Assembly (NCBI GenBank): GCA_964646345.1
Contig: CAZYDU010000001.1
Span: 1 to 64,000 of the forward strand
Length of the DNA: 64,000 bases
From: RGIG1681 sp964646345
GTDB taxonomy: Bacteria > Bacillota > Clostridia > Christensenellales > UBA1242
Direction: 5' to 3'
Of this stretch, positions 50,717 through 60,175 are shown piece by piece. Each line of letters begins with the position of its first letter. Within the stretch, counting starts at the first letter, position 1. The notes below the pieces were generated by a model. That model did no database searches, had not been told where the DNA came from, and was given only the letters and a program-made list of their open reading frames with translations. The position numbers and the translations under genes were made by a program.

Positions 50717-52627
50717 TTAAACTCTCTTTTCGTCAATATCAGCTTTTATCATTTTATATGCTTCATCAAGCGATAAATCTTTGATTTCTTCGCCATTTCT
50801 CTTACGAATCGAAACATTATTTGAATTTGCTTCCGATTCGCCTAAGATAATCATATAAGGCACTTTTTCCATTTGTGCTAATCTAATTTTATAGCCAATT
50901 CTTTCGTCACTGTTATCAGTTTCTGTTCTAATGCCCATATCTTCAAGGGATTCTGCGACCTTACTTGCATACCCTGCACTCTTTTCAGAAACTGAAATAA
51001 CCTTTGCTTGAACTGGGCAAAGCCATGTTGGGAACACACCTGCAAAATGCTCTGTGATGATACCAATAAATCTTTCAAATGAACCATACAAAGCACGATG
51101 AATCATGATTGGCATCTTTTTAGTGCCGTCTTTATCATTATAGGAAAGGTCAAATCTTTGTGGAAGTTGGAAATCAACTTGGATAGTACCCATTTGCCAT
51201 TCTCTGCCCAAACAATCTTCCATTTTAATGTCGATTTTTGGACCATAGAAAGCACCATCACCTTCGTTAATTCTGTAATTTCTTTCGCCACAAATCTCAT
51301 TAAGTACATCTTTTAGTTCTGCTTCTGCTTTATTCCAAGTTTCAATGTTACCCATAAAATCTTCCGGTCTCGTTGAAAGTGTAAGTTTATAAGGAAGCTT
51401 AAATACATCATAAATTTGTTTAGCAATTTTTAAAATTTCCTTAATTTCCGAGCCAATTTGGTCTTCAGTTACAAAATTATGAGAGTCATCTTGGTGGAAC
51501 ATTCTAACTCTGAACAAACCATTAAGTTGACCTGATTTTTCATTTCTATGAATAACGTCAATGTCAGATAGTCTTAATGGCAAATCCTTATAAGAACGCA
51601 TTTTGCTTTGATAAATTCTAATAGAGTTTGGACAGTTCATTGGTTTTAATGCTTGTTCGTTGCCGTCAGCATCGGTCAAAACGAACATATCTTCTCTATA
51701 ATGATCCCAGTGACCTGAAGTTTTCCAAAGTACACTAGAGTTTAGTTGTGGAGCTGAAAACTCTTGATAGCCTGCTTTTTTGTGAAGTTTTCTCCAGTAA
51801 TCAACCAAAGTATTAAACATTACAAAACCCTTTGGAAGCCAATAAGCCATACCTGGAGCAGTTTCATCAAAGAAGAATAACTCAAGTTCTTTGCCAAGTT
51901 TTCTATGGTCACGTTTCATTGCTTCTTCCAAAAGTCTGAAATACTCGTCCATCTCGCTCTTTTTATCAAAAACTACACCATAAATACGAGTGAGCATTTT
52001 ATTTTTGCTATCGCCTTTAAGGTAAGCACCTGAAATTTTTGTAAGTTTAAATGCTTTGATTAAACCAGTTGATTTAAGGTGTGGACCACGGCAAACTTCG
52101 ATGTAATCGCCCTGAGTGTAAGTTGTGATTTGAGTATTATCGTCCATTGCTTCGATAAGTTCAACCTTATATGGCTCGCCTGCTTTTTTCATGAGTTTAA
52201 TAGCATCTGCTTTCGAAATTTCTTTGCGAACAATATCAAAATTAGCTTTAATAATCTTGTTCATTTCAGCTTCAATAGTTTTTAAATCTTCGTTTGTGAT
52301 TGGAGTTTTAAAATCAAAGTCATAGTAAAAACCGTCCTTTGTTGCAGGACCAACCCAACATTTTGTGTTCGGATAAATTGTTTTAACAGCTTGAGCTAAA
52401 ACGTGAGCTGTTGAATGACGCAAAACTTCTTTGTATTCATCAGATTTTGTTGTGATGATTTCAAGACTGCAATCATTTTCAAGTGGTTTGTTTAAATCAA
52501 CAAGTTCGCCATCAATTTTTCCGCAAACCGCCATTCTAGCTAAGCCTTCTGAAATAGATTTTGCAATATCTAAAACTGAAACTCCTTTATCAAATTCTTT
52601 TATCTCATCTCTTAATTTAATTTTCAT
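50717..52627 (-). CDS. thrS: Threonine-tRNA ligase
   Basis: Class II synthetase of 636 residues: TGS domain (1-60), editing domain (HSTAHVLAQAVKTIYP), class II core with motif 2 FRVRMFHQDDSHNF and motif 3 ALYGSFERFIGI, zinc ligands (NCPNS, HQDDSH) and the anticodon-binding C-terminus. ATG 52627 follows AAGGAG; the frame to 52675 runs into the T-box terminator and is rejected. Controlled by a T-box leader. The thrS-infC-rpmI-rplT order matches Bacillus. Confidence 0.97.
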   Translation of the reverse strand: MKIKLRDEIKEFDKGVSVLDIAKSISEGLARMAVCGKIDGELVDLNKPLENDCSLEIITTKSDEYKEVLRHSTAHVLAQAVKTIYPNTKCWVGPATKDGFYYDFDFKTPITNEDLKTIEAEMNKIIKANFDIVRKEISKADAIKLMKKAGEPYKVELIEAMDDNTQITTYTQGDYIEVCRGPHLKSTGLIKAFKLTKISGAYLKGDSKNKMLTRIYGVVFDKKSEMDEYFRLLEEAMKRDHRKLGKELELFFFDETAPGMAYWLPKGFVMFNTLVDYWRKLHKKAGYQEFSAPQLNSSVLWKTSGHWDHYREDMFVLTDADGNEQALKPMNCPNSIRIYQSKMRSYKDLPLRLSDIDVIHRNEKSGQLNGLFRVRMFHQDDSHNFVTEDQIGSEIKEILKIAKQIYDVFKLPYKLTLSTRPEDFMGNIETWNKAEAELKDVLNEICGERNYRINEGDGAFYGPKIDIKMEDCLGREWQMGTIQVDFQLPQRFDLSYNDKDGTKKMPIMIHRALYGSFERFIGIITEHFAGVFPTWLCPVQAKVISVSEKSAGYASKVAESLEDMGIRTETDNSDERIGYKIRLAQMEKVPYMIILGESEANSNNVSIRKRNGEEIKDLSLDEAYKMIKADIDEKRV

Positions 52628-52648
52628 AATTTTCTCCTTTGGTGGCAT

Positions 52649-52851
52649 AAAAAAATCCTTATGCAAAAATTGCATAAGGACGATATTTTACCGTGGTTCC
52701 ACCTTATTTCGTTGATAAATCAACCTTCGTTAAATTATTAAGTTTTATAAAATGTAGGTGGTTTCAAATATAAGCTTAACAGGGAAACTTACAGCCCACG
52801 ATTTCCCTTCTCTTGGTCAGTTTTTATATCCTACTTGTTCTACAAGTGTAC
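52649..52851 (-). ncRNA. T-box riboswitch of thrS
   Basis: The conserved T-box AAGGTGGAACCACGG lies at 52691-52705. Stem I closes with GTAGG (52830-52834) and CCTAC (52754-52758). The terminator TCCTTATGCA/TGCATAAGGA with an adjacent U7 run spans 52649-52680. A specifier ACC (Thr) is readable at 52760-52762 beside the stem I base. Uncharged tRNA-Thr should favour the antiterminator and let thrS be transcribed. Confidence 0.9.
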
Positions 52852-52857
52852 AATATT

Positions 52858-52885
52858 ATTATATAACTAAATTTTTGTTTGTCAA
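52858..52885 (-). promoter_or_regulatory. Promoter of the thrS T-box transcript
   Basis: Consensus TTGACA and TATAAT separated by 16 bp, just downstream of ytxC. Confidence 0.88.
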
Positions 52886-52899
52886 CGTTTTTATTCAAT

Positions 52900-53637
52900 T
52901 TAGACAAAATAAATTTTATCATTAAAAACCTTTAATAAAACATTAGTTACTTCCTTTAGTTCATTGCTTTCATCGAAACTTTTTATATTTATTTTTGTTG
53001 GATTAAGTTTTATCATTTCTTCAAACATCTTTGAAATTCCAACTTCATCTTTCTTAAATTTCTTTTTTATCAAAAAATTTTTAATCTCAATTTGTTTTTC
53101 TGTAAAATTCAAATCAACCAAAACCGAATTGTTTTCAGATACTCCACAAAGATATCTCAAAACTTCACTCATTGAATTTTCACTATTCATAATTAAATTT
53201 TGACTGATAATTTCCGCTGTTTTTTTCCATCTTAACATCAAACACTGAAGCTTGAAATAAAACAAACTCTCAATTACAATTTCATTTGAAAACTCCAAAA
53301 CTCCAGCAATTATCTCTTTGTCAAAATCTGTATCGAAACAAGCAATCGCACGAAAAAATGCTTCGGTTAATTTGTTATTTTGCCTAATCTCTATATTGTT
53401 TTTGAAAAATTCATACTTAAAATCTTCTTCGATTACCTTTGTAACAAAATCCAAAACTTTGGACTTTAAGTATTCTTTTTTATTTTCAGAAACAGCAATA
53501 GACAAATAACTTTTTCCGCCACTGTTATGTTTTATAATTATTCCATTATCGGATTTCACAATCGGAAGCAAATTTTTGTAAAACGTGCTAATATATTTTT
53601 GTCTTTCAAAGCAAACACATAAAGTAAGTTCAAACAT
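52900..53637 (-). CDS. ytxC: YtxC-like sporulation protein
   Basis: A 245-residue protein of the YtxC family (PF08812-like by layout): RQKYISTFYKNLLPIVKSDNG-type start, central FRAIACFDTDFDKEI region, and C-terminal VDLNFTEKQIEIKNFLIKKKFKKDE, with pieces typical of this poorly conserved family. Position directly upstream of thrS matches ytxC in Bacillus. Biochemical function unknown. The start is placed at ATG 53637, which has GAGGT eight bases upstream; the longer frame to 53688 lacks one. It ends 15 bases from the thrS promoter. Confidence 0.7.
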   Translation of the reverse strand: MFELTLCVCFERQKYISTFYKNLLPIVKSDNGIIIKHNSGGKSYLSIAVSENKKEYLKSKVLDFVTKVIEEDFKYEFFKNNIEIRQNNKLTEAFFRAIACFDTDFDKEIIAGVLEFSNEIVIESLFYFKLQCLMLRWKKTAEIISQNLIMNSENSMSEVLRYLCGVSENNSVLVDLNFTEKQIEIKNFLIKKKFKKDEVGISKMFEEMIKLNPTKINIKSFDESNELKEVTNVLLKVFNDKIYFV

Positions 53638-53708
53638 TTGTTTTACCTCAGAAATAGTGTATGCTTTAGCTCTTTGTTTTACTCTCAAAATTCAAAAGTT
53701 AGACAAAA

Positions 53709-54290
53709 TTAAATCCAAAATTTGTATTTTTGCAATATTTTTTGTTTTTCTTCGGGTTTAGTTGCCACAGATTTCTTTTGTTCAAGTTTAATTGACGGAG
53801 CATAAATTCTAACTAAATTTAGCATTACATCTCTATCAATCAATTTCACATCATGCTCGCTAGCCAAAACCATTGCATCTTTTGAAAAATATCTATTGGT
53901 GGCAACAAACATTTCATCAGCTCCATAATGTTTTTTTGCTGAAATAATTTCTTGAATTGCCTTGATTCCTATATTTTTTCCATAACATTTGGCTTGCACT
54001 ATTGTTGTTTTATTTTTTTTCGTCAAAACTAAATCCGCACCATAATCATGGCTCTTTTTTGTAAGTTCAACACCATAACCTTGACTAATAAATATTTCTT
54101 TTAATAAATTTTCAAACTCTATCCCACTTAAATCATCAATTTGCGAAATGTTGTAAACATCAATGCTATCTTGCATTCGGAGTCTTTTTAGTTTATTTTT
54201 CCTACAAATCAACCAAACAATAACAATCGGAAACAATAAAACAATCAAAATAATACGTATTGGTTTTAAAATTTTATTTATTTTGCTCAT
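53709..54290 (-). CDS. Membrane-anchored Mrr-like (PD-(D/E)xK) nuclease
   Basis: A 193-residue protein with an N-terminal TM helix (about 9-28) and basic anchor, then an Mrr-catalytic fold: MSGIEFENLLKEIF-like helix (LSGIEFENLL), SHDYGADLVLTKKNKTTIVQAKCYG (catalytic Asp and QxK, in pieces) and AIQEIISAKKHYGADEMFVATN. Mrr-type enzymes cut DNA, often methylated. Small membrane-anchored homologues are common in Firmicutes. Not associated with a methylase or other R-M gene. The start falls behind a weak ribosome site. Confidence 0.78.
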   Translation of the reverse strand: MSKINKILKPIRIILIVLLFPIVIVWLICRKNKLKRLRMQDSIDVYNISQIDDLSGIEFENLLKEIFISQGYGVELTKKSHDYGADLVLTKKNKTTIVQAKCYGKNIGIKAIQEIISAKKHYGADEMFVATNRYFSKDAMVLASEHDVKLIDRDVMLNLVRIYAPSIKLEQKKSVATKPEEKQKILQKYKFWI

Positions 54291-54344
54291 AATTAAATAA
54301 TATATTAAAATAACTAAAATTCAAAATAAATAGCTTAATTTGTT

Positions 54345-54372
54345 TTGAAATTTTATTAAATTATTATATCAT
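54345..54372 (+). promoter_or_regulatory. Promoter of cmk
   Basis: TTGAAA, 16 bp, TATCAT, about 20 bases before the cmk start with AAGGAG in between. Confidence 0.65.
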
Positions 54373-54393
54373 TAATAGCATAAGGAGAATTTT

Positions 54394-55083
54394 ATGATAA
54401 TAGCAATAGATGGAACATCTGGTTCTGGAAAATCAACCTTAGCGAAAACGCTCGCAAAAAAACTTAATTTTGGATTCTTTAGTGCTGGTTCACTTTATAG
54501 AACAATAACACTAAAAGCATTAAACCTGCATATCAACCCTGACGAAGACGATAAACTTCAGTACATGATTGACCATACTGAAATTATTTATTCTTATGAC
54601 GGCACAAAAAACACCATGCTTCTTGATGGTATTGATGTCGCAGATTCGCTTCATAATGAAGAAATTTCATCAAACGTTGCAAAGTATGCTTGCAAACCAT
54701 ATATTAGAGAATTTGTACGCAAACTTCAACGTGACACCCAAAATCACAATGAAAACATTGTTATGGAAGGCAGAGATATTGGCTCTGTTATCTTCCCTAA
54801 CGCTGAAATGAAAATCTATGTCGATTGCAATGTTGAAACAAGAGCAAAACGTAGATTTGCAGACTATGCAAAACAAGACCCTAATGTAACATTAGCTCAA
54901 GTCTTGGAAGATTTGAAAGATAGAGATTATAAAGATATGCACCGAGAGATTTCCCCACTAATTATGTGTGAAAATGCATATTTAATAGATAGTAGTTTAA
55001 ACACTGCAGATGAATGCATTAATCTTGCTATAAACGAAATGATAAGACGTGGACTTATCACAAAAGACCAAATCGTTGGTTAG
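54394..55083 (+). CDS. cmk: Cytidylate kinase
   Basis: Phosphorylates CMP and dCMP. The 229 residues have the P-loop IDGTSGSGKSTLAKTLAKKL, GFFSAGSLYR, the GRDIGSVIFP block and RAKRRFADYAKQ with the lid. One of the few plus-strand genes in this part; it is transcribed divergently from the nuclease gene. AAGGAG precedes the start. Confidence 0.95.
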   Translation: MIIAIDGTSGSGKSTLAKTLAKKLNFGFFSAGSLYRTITLKALNLHINPDEDDKLQYMIDHTEIIYSYDGTKNTMLLDGIDVADSLHNEEISSNVAKYACKPYIREFVRKLQRDTQNHNENIVMEGRDIGSVIFPNAEMKIYVDCNVETRAKRRFADYAKQDPNVTLAQVLEDLKDRDYKDMHREISPLIMCENAYLIDSSLNTADECINLAINEMIRRGLITKDQIVG

Positions 55084-55103
55084 TTAATAATTTAATAAAA
55101 TTA

Positions 55104-55143
55104 AAAAACACCAAGTAAGCACACTCACTTACCTGGTGTTTTT
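55104..55143. terminator. Bidirectional terminator between cmk and the grpB relic
   Basis: AAACACC-GTAAG and CTTAC-GGTGTTT pair with small bulges around a short loop; T5 follows on the plus strand and the sequence opens with A6. Confidence 0.85.
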
Positions 55144-55159
55144 ATTATTAATTTCTAAT

Positions 55160-55668
55160 TTACCTATTTTCTTTTGCTCGTTTAATAAGGTCAGTTACAT
55201 AGGTAGATTTCTCGGCTCTATAATTTTTTCGTTCGGTAACCTCATTTTGAATTAATTTTAATTTAAAATCAGAATAAGCCTTCACTTTGCTTGGATTTTT
55301 TCTTAAGTAATCACACAAGACAACAAAATCATCATATCTATCAGTATTAGTTAAACAAAGATGAATATGGACATCACCGTCATCGGTTTCTTCCACTCTA
55401 CTTGCAAAAGAATGATAAATATCAGAACTAAAATTTGTACTATCAAAATAACCCAAATTTTATAATTCCTTAAATGTTACATCAAAATCTCCACTTGTTT
55501 CAACCCCAACCAAAATATCCAAAATGTTTTTTCCATACATATTTTTGATGGCGGTTGAGCCAACATGCTCAATGGTTTTTGTGGCAGTCAAATCAGCCAA
55601 GAATTCTTGTTTTATTTTTTCAAAAAACTTTATGTTTTTTCATAATCTTGATAAACTAAATCAACCAT
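55160..55668 (-). pseudogene. GrpB/UPF0157-family nucleotidyltransferase pseudogene
   Basis: Pieces of one GrpB-like protein are spread over frames. ATG 55668 reads MVDLVYQDYEKT then TAA. A second frame picks up KFFEKIKQEFLADLTATKTIEHVGSTAIKNM in order (the conserved EHVGSTA), then KNILDILVGV, and stops at a TAA after TFKEL. The remaining frame continues NLGYFDSTNFSSDIYHSFASRV to the end. There are therefore a frameshift near an A6 run and an in-frame stop. The 98-residue frame at the 3' end is only the tail. It lies seven bases after queH, so it was probably once the second gene of a queH-led unit. Confidence 0.8.
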
Positions 55669-55674
55669 AACTTA

Positions 55675-56265
55675 TCAATATCCTTTCTTTAAGCTCTCTG
55701 TAGCTTCTTGGGCTTGAATCGCAAGAGCGAACTCGCAACCGCAATAATTTTGACGATAAATATTGTTTTCTTTTGATAACTCTACACTTCTTTTGTATCC
55801 ATTTTGTTTTTTGAAGTTAGACACTAAAAACTTAACGCCCGTTTCTTTTTCTAAAGCAAGTCCAATCAAATTTATTAGTTCAGCATTTTTGTGCGGACTG
55901 ACCGTTAAAGTTGTGCCAAACAAATCAAAGTTATGTTCTTTAGCAAGTTCTACAGTTTTTTCAAGTCGAAGTCTAAAGCAAATTGCACATCTTGCACCAC
56001 CTTCTCTTTCGTTTTCATATCCTTTGGTTTTTTCATAAAACTTTTCACTTTCATAATCGCAGTCAAGCATGGAAATTTTATAACCATTTTCGTTTAGGTG
56101 CTTTAAATATTTGATTTCTTCGTTTTTGCGTTTAATGTATTCTTCTTCCGGATAAATATTGGGATTATAATACAGAATTGTGATATCATATTCATCATAA
56201 AGTCTTTCAATAACAGCAGTTGAGCAAGGAGCACAACACGAATGAAGCAAGATTTTTTGTTTCAT
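55675..56265 (-). CDS. queH: Epoxyqueuosine reductase QueH
   Basis: Reduces epoxyqueuosine to queuosine in tRNA. The 196 residues contain the paired cysteines LHSCCAPCSTA, GGARCAICFRLRL and NYCGCEFA that bind a 4Fe-4S cluster and second iron. QueH is the non-QueG type typical of many Firmicutes. It complements queA and tgt in this window. It ends next to the grpB relic. Confidence 0.93.
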   Translation of the reverse strand: MKQKILLHSCCAPCSTAVIERLYDEYDITILYYNPNIYPEEEYIKRKNEEIKYLKHLNENGYKISMLDCDYESEKFYEKTKGYENEREGGARCAICFRLRLEKTVELAKEHNFDLFGTTLTVSPHKNAELINLIGLALEKETGVKFLVSNFKKQNGYKRSVELSKENNIYRQNYCGCEFALAIQAQEATESLKKGY

Positions 56266-56272
56266 AAATCAC

Positions 56273-58057
56273 CTACATTTTATCTGGAATTTCAAAAGCC
56301 AAAACAAATGAAGCTTGTTTTAATGCTTTCAAAACAAGATAGCAAAGAGCAAGATATGAATTTTTCTTTTGGTCGTCTTTTTCTGAAAGTATTCTTGTAT
56401 CGTTGTAGAATTTTGCGAAACTTGATGCAAAATCATAGCATGAATTACAAAGAGCAACAAGCGAAGTATCTTTGTAGCAAGAATAATAGCTATCTTGTAG
56501 TTTTAAGAAATTCATTGCAATATTTCTTTGATTTTCATCTGTAATATCAATTAAATTAAGATTTTCAAAATAATTTTTTTTATCAAATAAACCTGATTTT
56601 CTCAAAAGCGAATTTATTCTCGCACCTGTATATTGAATATATGGTCCTGTCTTCCCTTCAAATGATGCGAACTTTTCAATATCAAATATATAATCTTTAT
56701 AAGGGTCATTGCTTAAATCTCCAAACTTCATGGCAGCAACACCAATTTTGAGAGCAAGCGAACCATCTTCGTCTTCAATACCATTTTCTTGAAGTTTTTT
56801 AGATGCACCGCTAGAAATTAGGTTAATAATATCTTCAAGCTTAATAGTGTCGCCTGACCTTGTTTTGAAAGGCTTGCCGTCAGAACCATTTATTGTGCCA
56901 TAACCAACGAATTGCAACTCTTGATTTTCTGACGAAATTCCCGCCATCTTCACAGCTCTAAAACAACGCTCAAAGTGAATACCTTGACGTTTGTCAACAA
57001 TATACATAATCTTATCTGGATTGAAATCACGATTTCTTTGATAAATTGTAGTTATATCAGTTGTTGCATAAACATCTGCACCATTGCTCTTTTTTAAATA
57101 AACTGGTGGCATTGGATTTTTGTATAACTGTGGGTCTTCTGGGTTCTTCTTTTCAATAGGAATATTCTCGCCGTCCTTGGCAACATCAACAATAATCGAA
57201 CCTTGGTAATCTTTTGTTAAACCCTTATCAATAAACATTTGCACAACACCGTCTACAAGGTCGGCACATGTACTTTCTCCATACCATAAATCAAAGAAGC
57301 AGTTTAAATTTTCATAATTTGCCTTAATTCTCTTTACTGAAATTTCACGGATTTCTTGATAGATTGACCAATAAGGTTCTTTTTTGTCTTGCACAAACTT
57401 TGTATAAGTTTCTGCTTTTTTTCTAAACTCATCATCAGTAGCTTTTCTTTTTGATGCTTTTGGATATTCTTCATTCAAAGTATCAAGAGTAATTTCTTTA
57501 TTTTGTTTTGTTTTGTCAAAAAATCCATCAACATAACCATCTTCTTGAAGCTGAGCAATAGTTAAACCCATTTGGAGTCCCCAATCCCCAAGATGAGTAT
57601 CTGTGATAACTTTATTGCCTAAAAGTTTATAAAGTCTTGCAAAAGATTCTCCGACAACTGGCGAACGCAAGTGACCAATATGAAGTTCTTTCGCAACATT
57701 TGCACCACCATAATCCATAACAACAGTTTTTGGATTTTCAATTTTTTCAACACCTAAATTTTCTTGTGATAAAGCTGAATTTAATGCTAGTGATAATGCT
57801 TCGTCTTTTAGCTTAAAATTAATAAAGCCTGGTTTAGCAAAAGACACTTCTGCCACGTCTTGTTTTAAATTGCTAATAATTGAATTTGCAATAATCTCTG
57901 GACTTGTGTGCATTTTTTTAGCTAGCCCAAAAGCTGAATTACACTGAAAATCCGCACCTTCTTTTGATGAAAATGCAAGTGAAATATCTTCAGTTGGATA
58001 ATTTAAATGCATAAAAGTTTCGTTTAAAGCATTGTATAAAATTTTCTTAATATTCAT
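56273..58057 (-). CDS. argS: Arginine-tRNA ligase
   Basis: Class I synthetase, 594 residues. HIGH motif LHIGHLRSPVVG and the neighbouring GDWGLQMG; the KMSKS-like loop is replaced by KPFKTRSG as in many ArgRS. N-terminal Add1 domain and C-terminal DALR anticodon domain are recognisable. Located between metal ATPase and queH, eight bases before queH on the minus strand. Confidence 0.96.
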   Translation of the reverse strand: MNIKKILYNALNETFMHLNYPTEDISLAFSSKEGADFQCNSAFGLAKKMHTSPEIIANSIISNLKQDVAEVSFAKPGFINFKLKDEALSLALNSALSQENLGVEKIENPKTVVMDYGGANVAKELHIGHLRSPVVGESFARLYKLLGNKVITDTHLGDWGLQMGLTIAQLQEDGYVDGFFDKTKQNKEITLDTLNEEYPKASKRKATDDEFRKKAETYTKFVQDKKEPYWSIYQEIREISVKRIKANYENLNCFFDLWYGESTCADLVDGVVQMFIDKGLTKDYQGSIIVDVAKDGENIPIEKKNPEDPQLYKNPMPPVYLKKSNGADVYATTDITTIYQRNRDFNPDKIMYIVDKRQGIHFERCFRAVKMAGISSENQELQFVGYGTINGSDGKPFKTRSGDTIKLEDIINLISSGASKKLQENGIEDEDGSLALKIGVAAMKFGDLSNDPYKDYIFDIEKFASFEGKTGPYIQYTGARINSLLRKSGLFDKKNYFENLNLIDITDENQRNIAMNFLKLQDSYYSCYKDTSLVALCNSCYDFASSFAKFYNDTRILSEKDDQKKNSYLALCYLVLKALKQASFVLAFEIPDKM

Positions 58058-58071
58058 AATCTTCTCCTAAT

Positions 58072-60165
58072 TTATCTAAGCATTGCTCTCAAGCCGTTTA
58101 GCACCGCTATTAAACTTACGCCAACGTCTGCAAAAACCGCCAGCCACATACCTGATATTCCAAAGCCAATAGCTAAAAGAATAATAAGTTTTATGGAAAT
58201 AGAGCCAATGATATTTTGTTTTGCTATTCTTTTTACTTTCTTTGCTTTTTTTATTGCTACCGCCACCTTGCTTGGTTCATCGGTCATTATAACAACATCT
58301 GATGCTTCAATACTTGCATCTGTGCCAAATCCCCCCATTGAAATGCCAACACTTGACATTGCTATTGATGGTGCATCATTAATGCCATCGCCAACAAAAG
58401 AAACTTTCTTCTTTTGTGCAATTTGTTTGCTTATTATTTCAACCTTATCTTCAGGAAGCAATCCCGAATATACGGTATCCACCCCAATTTTATCAGCAAC
58501 AAACCTAGCTGAATTTTCTTCATCTCCAGTGCTGATAGCAATATTATCTATCCTAAGTTCTTTTAAACTTTTTACCGCTTTTGCCGAGTCTCGTTTAATC
58601 TCATCACAAATAACAATATAGCCATAATATTCTCCGTTTCCAGCAACATGCAAAACCGTCCCCGATTTCTGCACATCTGGAAAATTTATCTCATTATTTT
58701 TTAATAATGTTTTATTACCAACCAAAACATTTATGCCAAATATATTTGCTTGAATGCCAAGACCAGCGGTTTCTGTGTAGTCTGAAATCCAAGCCGTATT
58801 TATTGGCTTTGTTGGGTTTTTCTCATTATATAATTTTTTTATAGATTTTGCAATCTTATGATTTGAAAAACTTTCACTATAAGCAGAAAGCTCCAAAATT
58901 TCATCTTCAGTGTGTTCTTTTGTAGCGTATATTTCACTTATTTCAAAAATGCCTGTTGTTAAAGTCCCAGTTTTATCAAAAATAACACTATCAGTTTCAG
59001 CCAAAGCTTCAATAAATGTTGCACCTTTAACCAAAACCCCAAGTCTTGCCATAGAACCAATACCAGCAAAAAAAGTTAATGGAACGGAAATAACCAATGC
59101 ACAAGGACAAGATACAACTAAAAAACACAATGCCCTGTAAGCAAAAACCGAAAAGCTTGAAAAGCCGTAAAATATCGGTGGAATAAATGCTAGTAAAAAC
59201 GCACATAAAATTACAACAGGTGTATAAATTTTAGAAAATTTAGAAATGAATTTCTCGCTTTTTGCCTTTGATTCAGTTGCATTTTGAACCATGTCTATAA
59301 TTTTTGAAACAGTGCTATCTTTTTCAAGTTTTGTTACCTTTACAAGAAGCAAGCTTGAACCATTAATTGAACCCGAAAGAACATTATCTCCAACCGTCAC
59401 TACTTTTTCTCTAGACTCCCCTGTTATTGCGGAAACATCTAAATAACTTGTGCCTTCAACAACAACTCCGTCCAATGGAACTCGCTCTCCTGGTTTAACA
59501 TGAATAAGTGCTCCAACCCCAACAAACTTTAGCTCAACTTGCCTGTCACTTTCGCCATCATAAACATTTGCAAATGGTTGTTTTATTTCTAACAAAGACT
59601 TCACACGATTGCGGGATTTATCTACTGCCAAGTTTTCAAAAATTTCTCCAATACCATACAAAACCATAACACAAATCGCTTCAATATATTCGCCAATCAC
59701 AAAAGCCCCGATTGACGCCAAACTCATCAAGAGTTTTTCGTCAAAAATGTTTTTGCCTTTAAAGTTGAGTATTGCTCCCCAAATAACATCGTAGCTTGAA
59801 AGAATATATGAAACTGCAAACATGCTAATTTTTAACCAGTTAGTTTTCAAAACAACGCCAACTATTAATAATAACACAGATAATGAAAACCGACAAATAT
59901 TGATAATCCTTTGTTTTTTTTCTTTGCTTTCAATATCATCATTTGTATCAAAATCCAAAAGCTCAATAGAATGGTCAAACTTTTGAATAGCAATTTTTAC
60001 TTCTGTTAATGTATCAGCTGGGCTATCCGAAGTAATATCAAGTTTTAACTGTTTCGTTACAAAATTTATTTCTGCGTGTACACCAAAAATAGCATTCAGA
60101 TTTTGCTCTAATGCTAGTGCACAGCCTGCACAATGTACCTTCGACAGTTTAAACTTATACTCCAT
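58072..60165 (-). CDS. Heavy-metal-transporting P1B-type ATPase (Cd/Zn/Pb type)
   Basis: Exports metal ions. The 697-residue protein has an N-terminal HMA-like domain (VHCAGCALALEQNL, CxxC), eight membrane helices, the metal-site CPC in VVSCPCALVIS, the TGES block ITGESREK, the phosphorylation DKTGTLTTG, the HP-type region FSNHKIAKSI, and GDGINDAPSI. The CPC with the HMA domain fits CadA/ZntA-type Zn, Cd or Pb exporters, but Cu cannot be excluded by motif alone. No metalloregulator (ArsR) is adjacent, which is often the partner. Confidence 0.9.
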   Translation of the reverse strand: MEYKFKLSKVHCAGCALALEQNLNAIFGVHAEINFVTKQLKLDITSDSPADTLTEVKIAIQKFDHSIELLDFDTNDDIESKEKKQRIINICRFSLSVLLLIVGVVLKTNWLKISMFAVSYILSSYDVIWGAILNFKGKNIFDEKLLMSLASIGAFVIGEYIEAICVMVLYGIGEIFENLAVDKSRNRVKSLLEIKQPFANVYDGESDRQVELKFVGVGALIHVKPGERVPLDGVVVEGTSYLDVSAITGESREKVVTVGDNVLSGSINGSSLLLVKVTKLEKDSTVSKIIDMVQNATESKAKSEKFISKFSKIYTPVVILCAFLLAFIPPIFYGFSSFSVFAYRALCFLVVSCPCALVISVPLTFFAGIGSMARLGVLVKGATFIEALAETDSVIFDKTGTLTTGIFEISEIYATKEHTEDEILELSAYSESFSNHKIAKSIKKLYNEKNPTKPINTAWISDYTETAGLGIQANIFGINVLVGNKTLLKNNEINFPDVQKSGTVLHVAGNGEYYGYIVICDEIKRDSAKAVKSLKELRIDNIAISTGDEENSARFVADKIGVDTVYSGLLPEDKVEIISKQIAQKKKVSFVGDGINDAPSIAMSSVGISMGGFGTDASIEASDVVIMTDEPSKVAVAIKKAKKVKRIAKQNIIGSISIKLIILLAIGFGISGMWLAVFADVGVSLIAVLNGLRAMLR

Positions 60166-60175
60166 ATTCTATCCT

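Noticed and set aside
55160..55456. Stand-alone 98-residue protein
   Set aside because: It is the tail of an interrupted GrpB-family gene; the upstream frames complete the family.
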